From NCBI GenBank assembly GCA_948567375.1, contig OX419759.1:34821493-34885492 (forward strand): DNA of 64,000 nt. Reading direction: 5' to 3'. Within the stretch, counting starts at the first letter, position 1; every line of letters begins with the position of its first letter. The notes below the pieces were generated by a model. It did not search any database and was not told the DNA's origin. It saw nothing but the letters and a program-made list of their open reading frames with translations. A program made the translations under genes and the position numbers. Positions 12,087 through 23,025 of the stretch are shown here, piece by piece. This DNA is from Lunularia cruciata. Its lineage: Eukaryota; Streptophyta; Marchantiopsida; Lunulariales; Lunulariaceae.

Positions 12087-12771
12087 TGAGCCAGCCTGTC
12101 TCTCACTTAGAATGAACCTTTGATGGCTATTATGGTAGTGCACCAATGACTAAAAAGGCAAAGAGCCCCAGCTCCATTATACTCCTCTAAGGCTAACACT
12201 CCAAGACTCAAGATATTGCTCACTAGAGAACTCAATGAGAGAAAGATTGTTGCAAAGGAAAGGATGATGAGTACCTCCTCACCCTTAGTTTATATACTTG
12301 TGAAAATATTACATACCAAAATTACTAATTATTGTAGTAACTCAAGTTATCAGGCTAAAAGTCAAATAAAGTCAAAAAGCTAAAGGAATATTTATACTCA
12401 TGGGAATATTCTCCTAAGCATGTCGTTTTATCTTGACCTAACTATTAAGTCAAGGATTCCTTCACATGGGCTAGCCTTGGATTATAGAAGAATCCAAAAC
12501 AAAAAGGCTTGTGAGTCAAGAGTTCTCAACTCTTTCCTCAAAAGCAAACACCTAGGAATAATACCAAGTCAACACACTAGAATCCAAAATAATAGTGCTC
12601 ATCTTTTCTCATTCCCCTAAAGTAAGGATTTCTCTATCTAAGCTAAAACTAATAGTTAATCATGACTAATGTAGAACCATCCTTTATCTCTATATAAATA
12701 ATACATCTCAAGTACTTATAATACCAAACTAAATATCTTAATAGCACATACATGCACAAGTGAGTGTAACA
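12087..12771 (-). repeat. Element D 3' LTR (LTR family L, copy L1)
   Basis: On the minus strand it starts TGTTACACTC at 12771 and ends GGCTGGCTCA at 12087, so it has TG...CA ends. It matches 19871-20297 in the same orientation and 13210-13886 in the opposite one. The integrase C-terminus of element D lies directly upstream on the minus strand, as expected for a 3' LTR. It carries an antisense 61-codon ORF that is conserved in the other two copies but has one stop here. Confidence 0.75.
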
Positions 12772-12799
12772 TCTATACTTGGACAAAGATTTTACTTTG

Positions 12800-13205
12800 T
12801 CCTCAAAGTGAAGGTCTCTCTACTTTCTATGATACATCTTTAACTTATCATGGTTAATCCTATCAAAGTGTCTTTCTCCCAACTCCTTGAGATCATAGGT
12901 GTAATTGCTTCACACCTTCTCCACTATGAGAGGTCCAAAGTATTTAGGCAAAAACTTCTTTTACATTCTCTTGAATTGAATGAAATCAAACAACATTATT
13001 CAATCACCTTCTTTGAAAGGCTCCACCTCCTTCTTGCCTTACCTCTTGTCATAGCTCTCCTTTATTTTCTTTTAGGCTTGCTCCATTGGAACCATAGCAA
13101 TTACTATTGTCTCTTCCAATTCCATGAGTTGATCCTTCCTTGACTTCTCTACATCACCTCCTTGTGCTTTCTTCAATTTCATATGAATCCTTTGGAAGGT
13201 AGGAA
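12800..13205 (-). pseudogene. Element D integrase C-terminal end
   Basis: Minus-strand translation gives KKAQGGDVEKSRKDQLMELE, then FKEGD, FLPKYFGPLIVEKV and a final HFDRINHDKLKMYH, the usual basic C-terminal portion of a gypsy integrase (the pattern with GDxVL, then P.y.GP, then v..lKp). A few stops interrupt it. It is separated from the integrase core by the inverted LTR at 13210-13886. Confidence 0.65.
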
Positions 13206-13209
13206 GATT

Positions 13210-13886
13210 TGTAACACCCATTTTTGCATGTGTGTGGTATTGTGATATTTAGTTTTGTATTACAAGTACTTGAGAGATATTATTTATATAGAGATAAAGA
13301 ATGGTTCTACATTACTCATGATTAGCTTATGTTATTCATAGCTAAGATAGTGGAGACCTTACTTTAGAGGAAATAAAAAAGATGACCACCACTATTTTGG
13401 ACACTAGTGTGTTGACTTGGTATTATTCCCAAGTGTTTGGTTTTGAGGAAAGAGTTGACAATTCTTGGACCCACAAGCTTTTTTGTTTTGGATTCTTCTA
13501 TAGTCTAAGGATATTCCATGTGAGGGAATCCTTGACTTAGTGGTTAGATTAAGATAAGACCACATGCTTAGGAGAGTATAGATATTACTTTAGCTTTTTG
13601 ACTTTATTTGAATTTTAGCCTAATAACTTGATTTACTCCAATAATTAGTAACTTTTGTGCATAACTATTTCACAAATATATAAACTAGGGACAAGGAGGT
13701 ACTCATCATCCTTTCATTTGTAACAATGTCTCTCTCATTGAGTTCTCTAGTGAGCAATGTCTTGATTCTTGGAGTGTTAGACTTAGAGGAGTATGATGGA
13801 GTTGGGGTTCTTTGCCTTCTTAGTCCATGGTGCGCTACCATAATAGCCATCAGAAGTTCATCCTAAGTAAGAGACTGGCCCGCTCA
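13210..13886 (+). repeat. Inverted solo LTR of family L (copy L2) inside element D integrase
   Basis: It starts TGTAACACCC and ends GCCCGCTCA, and aligns over its full length with L1 in reverse. It sits between a GMESTLPIHSDL segment and a PTFQRIHMKL segment of the integrase, which would read on without it. Flanks AGATT and TAAAT do not form a clean target duplication. It carries the intact antisense 61-codon ORF (13850-13665, minus). Confidence 0.75.
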
Positions 13887-16800
13887 TAAATCAGAATGAA
13901 TAGGTAAGGTAGACTCCATACCATATACCAATTGAAATGGAGAATATCTGGTGGAAGTCTTCATGGTTGTCCTATACTCCCACTAAACTACATGAATCCT
14001 CTTGTCCCAATGATGTTTAGCCCCCTCCATTTTTGCATCTTTTGCAACAACATCATGCACAAGGTTTGATTGGTTCTCTTTACCAAGCCATTAGAATTTG
14101 GCTCATAGGATGTAGTCATTCTATGTGTGATAGATAAATATCATAACATGACATTAGTAATCCTTCTTGTAAACTCTCTTCCTCTATCAAAAACCAACTC
14201 CAAAAGGCACCCAAACCTAGTGATAATGTGTTCATAAAGAAATCTCTCAAATTTATATGCATTCTTGTCCCTCAATGGTCTAGCCTCAACCCACTTGGTA
14301 AGATAATTAGTAAGTACCACAATGTACCGATTGTTCCTTGAGGTTCTATTAAGAGGACCTACAAAATCAATTCTCCACTTCTCAAAAGGTCCCAGCAATG
14401 GAATAAATCTAAGTGGTGGAGTGGAAATAGACTTTCTAGCAAAAGCTTGACAAACTTGATAGGTTTTTCAATTATCAACAAAATCCTTGAAAATCTCTCT
14501 CTATGGTAACGTGTATCTAGAATCTTGTAAGCAGTCCCGTTTCCTACAAAGTGTCCTCCATACACTAAACCTTCATGAAACTCCTTTACGAGTAAGACAG
14601 ACTCTTTCTTACCCATTGCTCTTCAAAGTGGACCATGTGCTCCTAGTGGAAAAGAATAGCCTCCACCATTTTGTAAGGTCTAGATCTTGTTGCAAAGGCC
14701 TTCCTCTCCCTAACATGCATCCCTTTTGGACAGATACCTCTTGAGACAAAGTCCACAATCTCCTTGTTCTCCATTGGAACCTCTTGAGTGATTGAGATTG
14801 TCATGAGCTCCTCATTTGGGAAGGAATCATCCACTGGTTCATCATCCACCATATCATGATCATAGGCTGTAGATAACAAATCAATATTTGCATGTTTCTT
14901 TCCTAACCTATCCTCAATGGTGTAGTCATACCTAGACAAGAGTATCAAAAGTTTCCACCTTGCTAGCCTCCCTTCCACATTAGGCTTGTTGAAGATGTAC
15001 TTCAAAGCCTTTTGATCCGTGACAATGGTGGCTTTCTCTTTAATCAAGTATTGTCTAAACTTCTTGAGACCAAAGATCATTGTCAACCCTTTTCTTTCCA
15101 TGACATAGTAAATTTTTTTTGTTGAAACCATTTGCCTACTAGCATAAGCTATTGGATCATCATGCCCATCTTGGTATCATGACTAAGTTCATCCTATAGC
15201 TACATGGAAGCATTACTGTAGAGGAAGAAAGGCTTACTCCTATCGGTGTTAGCAAGAATTGGAGCTTCAACAAGGGATTGCTTGAGCTCCTCAAAAGCTT
15301 TGAGAGCCTCCTTGTCTTCCAAAATCACCATGTATTCTACACACTTCTTCATGTAGATGGTCAATGCATAAGCCTTCTTGAAAAATGAGAAGATGAGCCT
15401 CCTATTGTACCCAACCATCCCTAATAATTGGTGTAACTTTGTCAAGCTTGAAGGGAATGGAAAGTCTGAGATTTTCCTCACCTTCTCAAGGTCAACTGCT
15501 ATTCCATCCTTAGAGATGGTGTGCCCCAAGAGTAGACCTTCTTCACAACCACACATGCACTTCTTTGGGTTGATTGATTTATTTGTTTTATCCAAGCATT
15601 GCAATACCTTGATCAGGTTCTCAAAGTGCTCTTCCTTGCTCCCATAGACACAAAAGTCATCAATGAAGTCTCTCACAAATTTCCCAAACAAAAGTTCAAA
15701 CACCTTGTTCATTAACCATTAGAATGTGGCTTGATCATTGCAAAGCCCAAAAGGCATGACCTTGAAAGCATAAGTCCCCCAAGGTGTGGTGAATGTGGTG
15801 AGTTGTTGATGCTCTGATGTAATCTTGATTTGGTTATACCCACTATACCCATCTCCAAAACTATACCTCTAATGACCTGCAACTTCTTCCAAGATCTCAT
15901 CAATGAATGGCAAAGGTAATAGTCCTTCTTCATAACAACATTGAGCTTCTTGTAATCCACACATAAATGATGCTTACCATTCTTTTTTTCACAACCACAA
16001 TTAGAGACACCGATTCTAAATTCTTTACTCCAAAGATAAATCCAGTCTAATTGAGCTTATCAATCTCCTCCTTCACAACCAAAGATATTGGTGGACTACT
16101 TTGATGTTACTTTTGGCAAATTGGTCTTGCATGTGACTCAACCTCAAGCTTGTGCTCCTCCAAGGTGACTTCTTTTAGATCCTTGTAACTAAAAGCAAAC
16201 ATATGGATGAACTTGTGGAAAATCTCCTCAAATCTTACCTTCTACTCTTTAGTAACACTTGGACTATACTTGAGGGTAGATAACCTCCTCTCTATCTCTT
16301 CAAGTGTCAATGGTGATTTATTTGGGTCCTTCACAACCTATAGCTTAGGTGCAAAATCCATAGCACGCAAAGGATACACGTTTGAATCAGATTCAGATTC
16401 ATCCTCCTCTATGGAAGTCTCTTATTCCATGCTTGTATCCACACCTAAAGTTCCTTATTTTGAATCTAATTCCTTATAATCAGAAGATGGTGCATCTGAA
16501 TGTGAATTGTTGGTGGTGTTAATGATAGGAATTGTAACTCTATGGTTTGATGGCCTAATCCTCAAGTACCCTTTGTGCCATCAATCAATTGTGTGTGCTG
16601 CTCTCAACCATGGCCTCCCAAGAAGTAAATCATAGCTTGAATTCTTCAAGACTTGGAAAGCCATGAGATTTTGAACTCCCATAATTGAACCTATCACCTT
16701 ATCCATCACCCCTACTGGTCAAAATTGTTGCTTGTTTGCCATGCTCACCACAAATGTCAAAGGTCTAGAAAGTATCATACCCAACTTCTTCATCAACATC

Positions 16801-16900
16801 TCTAGCATAGCATTCATTGCAAATCCCCCATCAATAAGTGCATCTTTGATGTTGTGACCATTTACTCTCACATCAATCTTGTAGGCATATTCACAAGCCT
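13887..16900 (-). pseudogene. Element D pol: protease, RT, RNase H, integrase core
   Basis: Going upstream on the coding strand there is the integrase core (14398-14141, EKWRIDFVGPLNRTSRNNRY), the zinc region (14616-14470, FHEGLVYGGHFVGNGTAYKI), RNase H (15131-14643, with ATIVTDQKALKYIFNKPN), RT with catalytic FIDDFCVYG near 15660, and the protease around 16880-16790 with ALIDGGFAMNAM in place of the usual D-S/T-G-A. The pol frame has several stops and shifts. It is a Ty3/gypsy element from the domain order PR-RT-RH-INT. It looks like a lineage distinct from A/B and from E. Confidence 0.8.
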
Positions 16901-18450
16901 CTTATGGTGTTGGTTTGGCATCCATCACTCCCATTGATACTGGAACTTTCTCTTTTTCTTTCTTCTTCCTCTTGCTCCTTGTAGAACTCAAACCACCTTT
17001 TAGTTCCTTTCTCAAGGTAGGATTCAAAGCAATTAGTTGGCCTATTGTGATGTTAGCCTTATGACATACCAACATCCTCAAACACATTGTAGTTCCAATG
17101 TTGCTTTGAGATCAAGAAGTCCTCCATCCCCAACTTTTTCCTTGGAGTCTTTGTTGTTGATGGTGTTGAAGTGCTAGTGCAAGTGCTCCTAGTAGACATT
17201 TGAGTATCCTTGCTAGGATTAAATCCTTGAGAAGAGTGTACATCCTTTGCAAAATGATTTCTCTTTTTCTCTTATGCCAAAACATCCAAATTAAGACCTT
17301 TGGAGTTTGAGCGCTCCCTCTTCTCATACTTGCTTTCAACCATATCTATGGATGTTATCTCCTTACCCTTGTTTGCATTAAGAACCACTTGAGTTTCGCT
17401 CCCTCCCTCTTGCCCTATATTGGCTCCTTCATAACCCCTTCCTCCATAATAAGTGGAATTTGGGCAATTCCTTTGGATGTGATCTTTTCCTCCACAACTG
17501 AAATAATTTCTATTATTAAAATTGTTGGTTGGTTTGCTTCCTCTATATGGATATTTTCCATAACTCCTAGGCCCTCTCCCTATGTTCTGATCCACCTTTC
17601 TCTTCTCCCACAGTTGCATTATATTGATCTTGAGATCTACAAGTTATTATGTGATGATTTGTAGTGGATCTTTTGGTAGAGGTGCAAGAACCGGAGGAAC
17701 TTCTACTTGTGATAAAACCCTTACCACCAAAGTATTATAAGTTCCACCATATTTGTAACCTTGAGGAGTATGCACAATCTCCTTCACCACCAAATCACTC
17801 TCATTCCCTTCTAAACTCTCCTCCATATGAATTGTAATCTTGATAGCTTCAACGTTAGGAAAAGTTTTCTCATATCTCACCTTGCTTCTAATCTATGGTC
17901 TCAACCTTCCCACAAAATTCTTGGGGGGCATGGCTACTATGCCAATCATTGTAGTTGTCACATCATCTCCATCCTTTCTCAACACTATGTGAAATTTGGA
18001 CTCTAGCTTCTCCACTCTTTCTACAAAACTCTCATTCTTTGTCCATCTCCTTGTTTGAGGAAGGTAACCTCACTCATCAATCTCTCATAACCCTCATCTG
18101 GAAGAAAGTTCTCAATGAGTACTAAGTCAAACTCTACCAAGACTCTTCTTGCCCATCTCTCTTCTCTCTCTTTTGGTATTCTGACTCATACCATGCAAGT
18201 GCTGCATCTTCAAAGAAATTTGGTAATAATGAGGCCCATTCATTCCTCCTCCTCTCATTGTTTCTTAAGCAAGCTCTCTGTGAAGTCTCTCACAAAGGCC
18301 TCTATATTTTCTCCATCTTTGCCAAAGAAAACCTGAAGTTTCCCCATCTTAGCTCCTCACTATCTTTCTCTTTTCTCTCACTCTATAGCTAATAGAGTAT
18401 GTACATGACTAACATCATTTGAGAGTAATCCACCCTAGGGGAAAAAAAGT
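16901..18450 (-). pseudogene. Element D gag region
   Basis: A zinc-knuckle-like segment near 17490 reads FSCGGKDHIQRNCPNS. Upstream are a Gly/Asn-rich basic stretch and, near 18330-18280, a gag-like start reading GKDGENIEAFVRDF. Between them lies a Glu/Val/Pro-rich segment (17880-17647). Multiple stops break the frame. Confidence 0.55.
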
Positions 18451-19870
18451 TCAAGATGCTTCAAGATTTCTAAAGCAACATCAAATCCTAGAGTGCATAT
18501 TAATTGAACACTCTTGGATAGTTAATCCATAAGTTGAAAGATTATTTCCATCACTAATCTTGAGAGCTAGTTTATGAAGGTGGTAGTATTTATGTAGTTA
18601 TATTAAGACTCTCTCCAAGATCTTTCACCAAAGTCTCCAAAAATTTTATAAATCCATTTCACTCATATCCTTTTGGAAGTCCTTCAACTCCATAAACCTC
18701 AGAGAACTCCTTGTTCTTAGATCTCCTCCTCCCAATTTTAGTGAAGAAGGTCCAACATGCAATCCACATTCAAGTAAGTCTCTCCTTTCCCTCAATCTCT
18801 TGCTCTCAAAGATCAATAGACATGAACTTTCCTTTTGTCCCTTCTCTCCACACAAAAAGCACTTAGACTCACCTTTTCCTCCAAGTGGTATATGTTTTTG
18901 GATCCTCTCAACACTCTTTAAATTATATTTGAAGGTCTCTTTTACTCAAATCCACCACTATAATCACCTCAAACCCTTGGGTAACCTTGCCAAGCCTCAA
19001 CTTCTACTCTTGGTGAACCTCCATGTTCCCAATATGAGAGTAAAAATTGAAATATGCTTTTAGTTGCTCTCACACTCCTCATGCATGAGATTTCAACTCT
19101 CCAAAATTGGCCTTTCCTCACAATATCACTAAATTATCTCAACTGGTTTGTCAAAGTACTTTGAAAATTTTCACACTTGATAATAACCCCAAGTTGTTTT
19201 CTTCTACAAAATTTTAGCTCTTTTCATCAAGCCATTTGGTCTAGGAACCTTTCTATTTAGCACACATATTTAGATTTGGTTTGAAAACCACCCCCTTATT
19301 TTAAAACTCATAACTTTTTATGGAAGAACTATTTCTCTTTAATTTTTGGACCAAAAGGTAGAATACTATACACTTCATTTTTGAGCAAGTTTCCAAAAAG
19401 CCATTATAAACTAAAGAAATTGCAGACTCTATACAAATTTCAAGAGCACTTTACCGTATCAACTTTCAAAATTTCTAGCTCAGTGTGTGTACTATCTCTC
19501 ACAAGAATTTTAACTGTGCTAATTGAAGGATAACCCAAGCTATCATGTATAGAAATTTCAAGTCCAGATCTCAAACTTGAGATTTTGTTCAAAATCACCA
19601 TAATCTCCAAAATCTGCAATCCACCTCAAACAATCTTTTCAAATCCTCTCTCCATTCTCATGTGTAAAAGATGTAAAATATCATCTCAAAGACATCATAA
19701 TGAACCAAAAGGTATAAAAATGGGTCTTGGTTCTTTAACATAAGTTTAGCTCTCTCTTCCCCTAATTTTCTCTCCAAGTGAACCCTCATAGTCTTCTTAT
19801 GTCTAATTTAGAATTGTATGTGGAACATTATCTTGCCTTTTAGAGAGATCTTGGGGAGTGGAACTAAAAA
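18451..19870 (-). other. Element D leader, no coding sequence seen
   Basis: This lies between gag and the 5' LTR of D. It has no supported reading frame. No convincing primer binding site was found next to the LTR. Confidence 0.45.
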
Positions 19871-20297
19871 TGTTAGCCAGCATGTATTTCACTTAGGATG
19901 AACCTCTTATGGCTATTATGTTAGTGCATTATGGACTAAGAAGGCAAAGAACCCCAACTCCATCATACTCCTCCAAGGTTAACACTCCAAGCCTCAAGTC
20001 ATTGCTCACTAGAGAACTCATTGAGATAGAGATATCAACAAATGAAAGGATAATGAGTAACTCCTCACTCCTATTTTATATACTTATGAAATAGTTATGC
20101 ACCAAAAGTTACTAATTACTGGAGTAACTCAACTTACTAGACTGAAAGTCAAATAAAGTCAAAATTTTAAAGGAATATCCATACTCATGAGAATATTCTC
20201 CTAAGCATGTTACCACTCCCAACCACTAAGTCAAGGATTCCTTCACATAAGCTATCCTTAGACTATAGAATAATCTAAAACAAAAAGGGTTGTGTGC
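19871..20297 (-). repeat. Element D 5' LTR, truncated (copy L3)
   Basis: It aligns with L1 in the same orientation from the GCTGGCTAACA end to about 20297, where homology stops abruptly (after a stretch reading AAACAAAAAGGGTTGTG) and element C begins. The missing part includes the TGT start. It carries an intact 61-codon antisense ORF at 19909-20094 (plus). Confidence 0.7.
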
Positions 20298-22404
20298 CAA
20301 TATTGTATAGCAACACCAACTCCACTTCCATGATGTGGACAGGTTGTACCTTTTGATCATGAACCTCCTTTCTCTTCTCTTGAACCTCTAGTATGCAATT
20401 AAGGGAATCATTCTTCCTTTCCTCCAAAAACATCAACTATTACATTTGGAGAGCCTGACTATCTTCCATAGTCATTTGTTCTTTTGATAGGTGGGTACTT
20501 CAAATTTGATTGGCAAAATGAGGTGGAACTTATACATGAGAAAGAAAGATGTTTTCTTTTTGGTGATTTTCTCAATAGTGCAATATGCCTACAAGGCTAC
20601 TAGCAACTTGGTATCCCAATCATATGTGTAATTTATTATTACCTTGTTCAAGATTTTGCATAGCAATGTTTTGGCTTGTTCTATCAATCCATTTGCCTTT
20701 GAGTTGTAAGGGGTATTTTCATGTGTTTATCTGAAAGTGTTGGGTGAGAGACTCTACCATTTGTTCATGAAATGAACTCACTTATCACCTACTAAAGTGA
20801 GAGAACATCCATACTCAAAAATGACATTGTGGAAGAAGAATTCCACTACTATGTCTACATCATCTTTCTTGGTAGCTTCCAAATCCACCATTTTCATGGC
20901 ATAGTCAGTACATACTTGAATGTATCTCTTTTGAGTGGTGTTTGTGTAGGTTGTATTGGGCCTAAAAAATCAATCCCCCATTTTTTGAATAAAGAAAGGG
21001 GTAAAATGGGTCTAAGAGGCCATTAGGATGAAGGAGTGGGTTGTCTTGTATGTTGACATGCATCACATGTTTTTGATAAATTTGTGCACAACCTTATACA
21101 TGGTTGGCCACCAATATCCCATTGGCAAAATTTTCTTATCTTGTTTTTCAGGGTAAAGTGTATTCTTATAGCTTCCTAGTGCAAGGCCTATGTCACTCCT
21201 CCTACCTCATAAGATTCTAGACAATGCCAAAGAACTTCATTGGCCCTTAATTTAAGTAGGGTAGTCCCCTACAACTATTATGGACCCATTTTGTGGAGGA
21301 AGACCACCTTCTACTCTGGATCCAATCCTTTAGGCCATAGCAACATTCAGAGGTATTGTAGCTTAGAGGAGTAACACATTACCTTTTTTTTCAAAATTTG
21401 AAAGATTTCTTTGTTTGAAAAAATGTCATTCAGACTTGTGTCCTGATCTCTAGTTTTCAACATGGAAATGAAATTAGCATCTTATGTTGTGATCCCTTCT
21501 TGACCTACAAGGTATAGGTAAATTACTGAAATAGAAATGCCCATCACATGATTGTCTTGACACATTGGCCTTCCTTACAAAATTCTGCAATGCATAATGG
21601 TCTACATGCGAGACAAATTCATATCCCAATAGGTAGTGACAAAACTTCTTGCAGGAAAACACCATCCCAAGTGCTTCCCACTAAGTGGTGGTGTAGTTCT
21701 AGTCTGTTGCAAACAAATGTTGATTGGTATAGCACATAGGGTAATCTTTCTCATTCTCATTCTTCTAGGTAAGGACTACTCCGATTACAATAGAGGAAGT
21801 GTCCATGTACACATAGAGGGTGCTCTCCCAACTAGGAGCTTGCATCATTGGAGCCTCTACCAACTTGATTTTTAGTACAAGAAAGGCACTTCTTACAACT
21901 TCATCAAGATATAATCTTCTAACTTCTTCAGCAACTTTGTTAGGGGTGCCGCTTGTACTACGTAGTTGTGGATGAACCTCTTGTAATAGCCCACATGGCA
22001 TAGGAAAGCTCTTACCTCTTACAGATTGTTGGGCAGTTTGAGGGATTGTATTGCTTTTACCTTTCAACATCCACCTTAATTCTCATCCTAAAACTTGATG
22101 TCCTAGAAGAATACATTCTTTCATGATGAAGAAGCAGTTTTCAAGATGCAAAGACAATTTGTTGACCTATACTTCTTAAATGTTTGGCATAGAAAGGAGA
22201 GATGGTTGGAGGTGAAACAATGAAGTGGTCAGAGGTTAAACCTTGAAGTCAGAAGGAGTAGGAAATAAGTCTTAAGCAACGCTCTTGAGTCCCACTTCCC
22301 CTCTATCCAATGATAGTTGCCAAATAGCAAGCACAATATTGTGCTCTATTTTTCTCTCAAGTTGAGAAACTTTAGCTTGAGCATTTTGTTCTTTTGTGGA
22401 GTGC
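20298..22404 (-). pseudogene. Element C: minus-strand gypsy pol remnant
   Basis: Minus-strand frames show RNase H-like sequence near 21970-21770 (KLVEAPMMQAPSWESTLYVY, then MDTSSIVIGVVL), the HYLLGYEFVSHVDHYALQNF segment at 21640-21570, and an integrase-like stretch near 20950-20830. It is related to A/B but on the opposite strand and heavily decayed. The right end is interrupted by element B, inserted at the CATGC at 22405. I could not identify the continuation of C with certainty beyond 29701. Confidence 0.6.
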
Positions 22405-22409
22405 CATGC

Positions 22410-23000
22410 TGTGGTACCCAAATGTTTTGACAATTTTTAGGACAGATAGTGTATTTTAAGTAGAATGGGAAGATAAATGAAGAGAAGTGTTGTGTTTGGA
22501 TCTGAAGTATGAAATCAGATCTGACCCAAGGAAGAAGACTTCAGATAAGAAGAGATGAAGATTTGGATTGGACTTGGAAGGACAGAAGACCAAAGTGAGG
22601 ACATTTTGCATCAAAATGAGGAACCCAATTTGAGTATCCTTTACAACCTTGACTCAAGTTGTACCAGCCAAGAAGGTACACTTGCAATTGGTTACTTCAC
22701 ATGAGGATAAAATTGAAAGTGACCGGAGTAATGCATGCAAAAGAGGTGATTCCTGACTAAATTTTGATTGAAGAATGACAATGAATCAGCTAAGTATAAA
22801 ATCAAGACTTTATCAAGGAGAATTTGCAATGTTGAAAGATTGCCCTATGTAGCTTCAAAACTCAGGTTATAATTGATAATCAAATTACAAGATTTCTTTG
22901 TGGGAAGCAAAGTTTAGAGAAGAACACAATGTCATTGATGGGTGGGAATAAATGATCACTCACCAATTGCTACTAAAGTGATATTTGTTTGGTTGTCACC
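22410..23000 (+). repeat. Element B 5' LTR
   Basis: It starts TGTGGTACCC and ends GTTGTCACC (CA in the 3' copy). It aligns with 29084-29696 end to end, with many substitutions and some indels, so the insertion is old. The TATA box lies at 22795-22801. Confidence 0.8.
22795..22801 (+). promoter_or_regulatory. TATA box of element B 5' LTR
   Basis: TATAAAA in AAGTATAAAATCAAGAC, at the same relative place as in the 3' LTR and in the LTR of A. Confidence 0.55.
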
Positions 23001-23007
23001 TAATTTT

Positions 23008-23025
23008 TGGCGCCATTGCTAGGGT
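23008..23025 (+). other. Element B primer binding site
   Basis: TGGCGCCATTGCTAGGGT lies 7 bases after the LTR. The TGGCGCC start is typical of plant gypsy primer binding sites. The priming tRNA was not identified. Confidence 0.65.

Noticed and set aside
18451-19870. Host gene in the long stretch upstream of element D gag
   Set aside because: No frame, no domain and no splice pattern; position fits an element leader.
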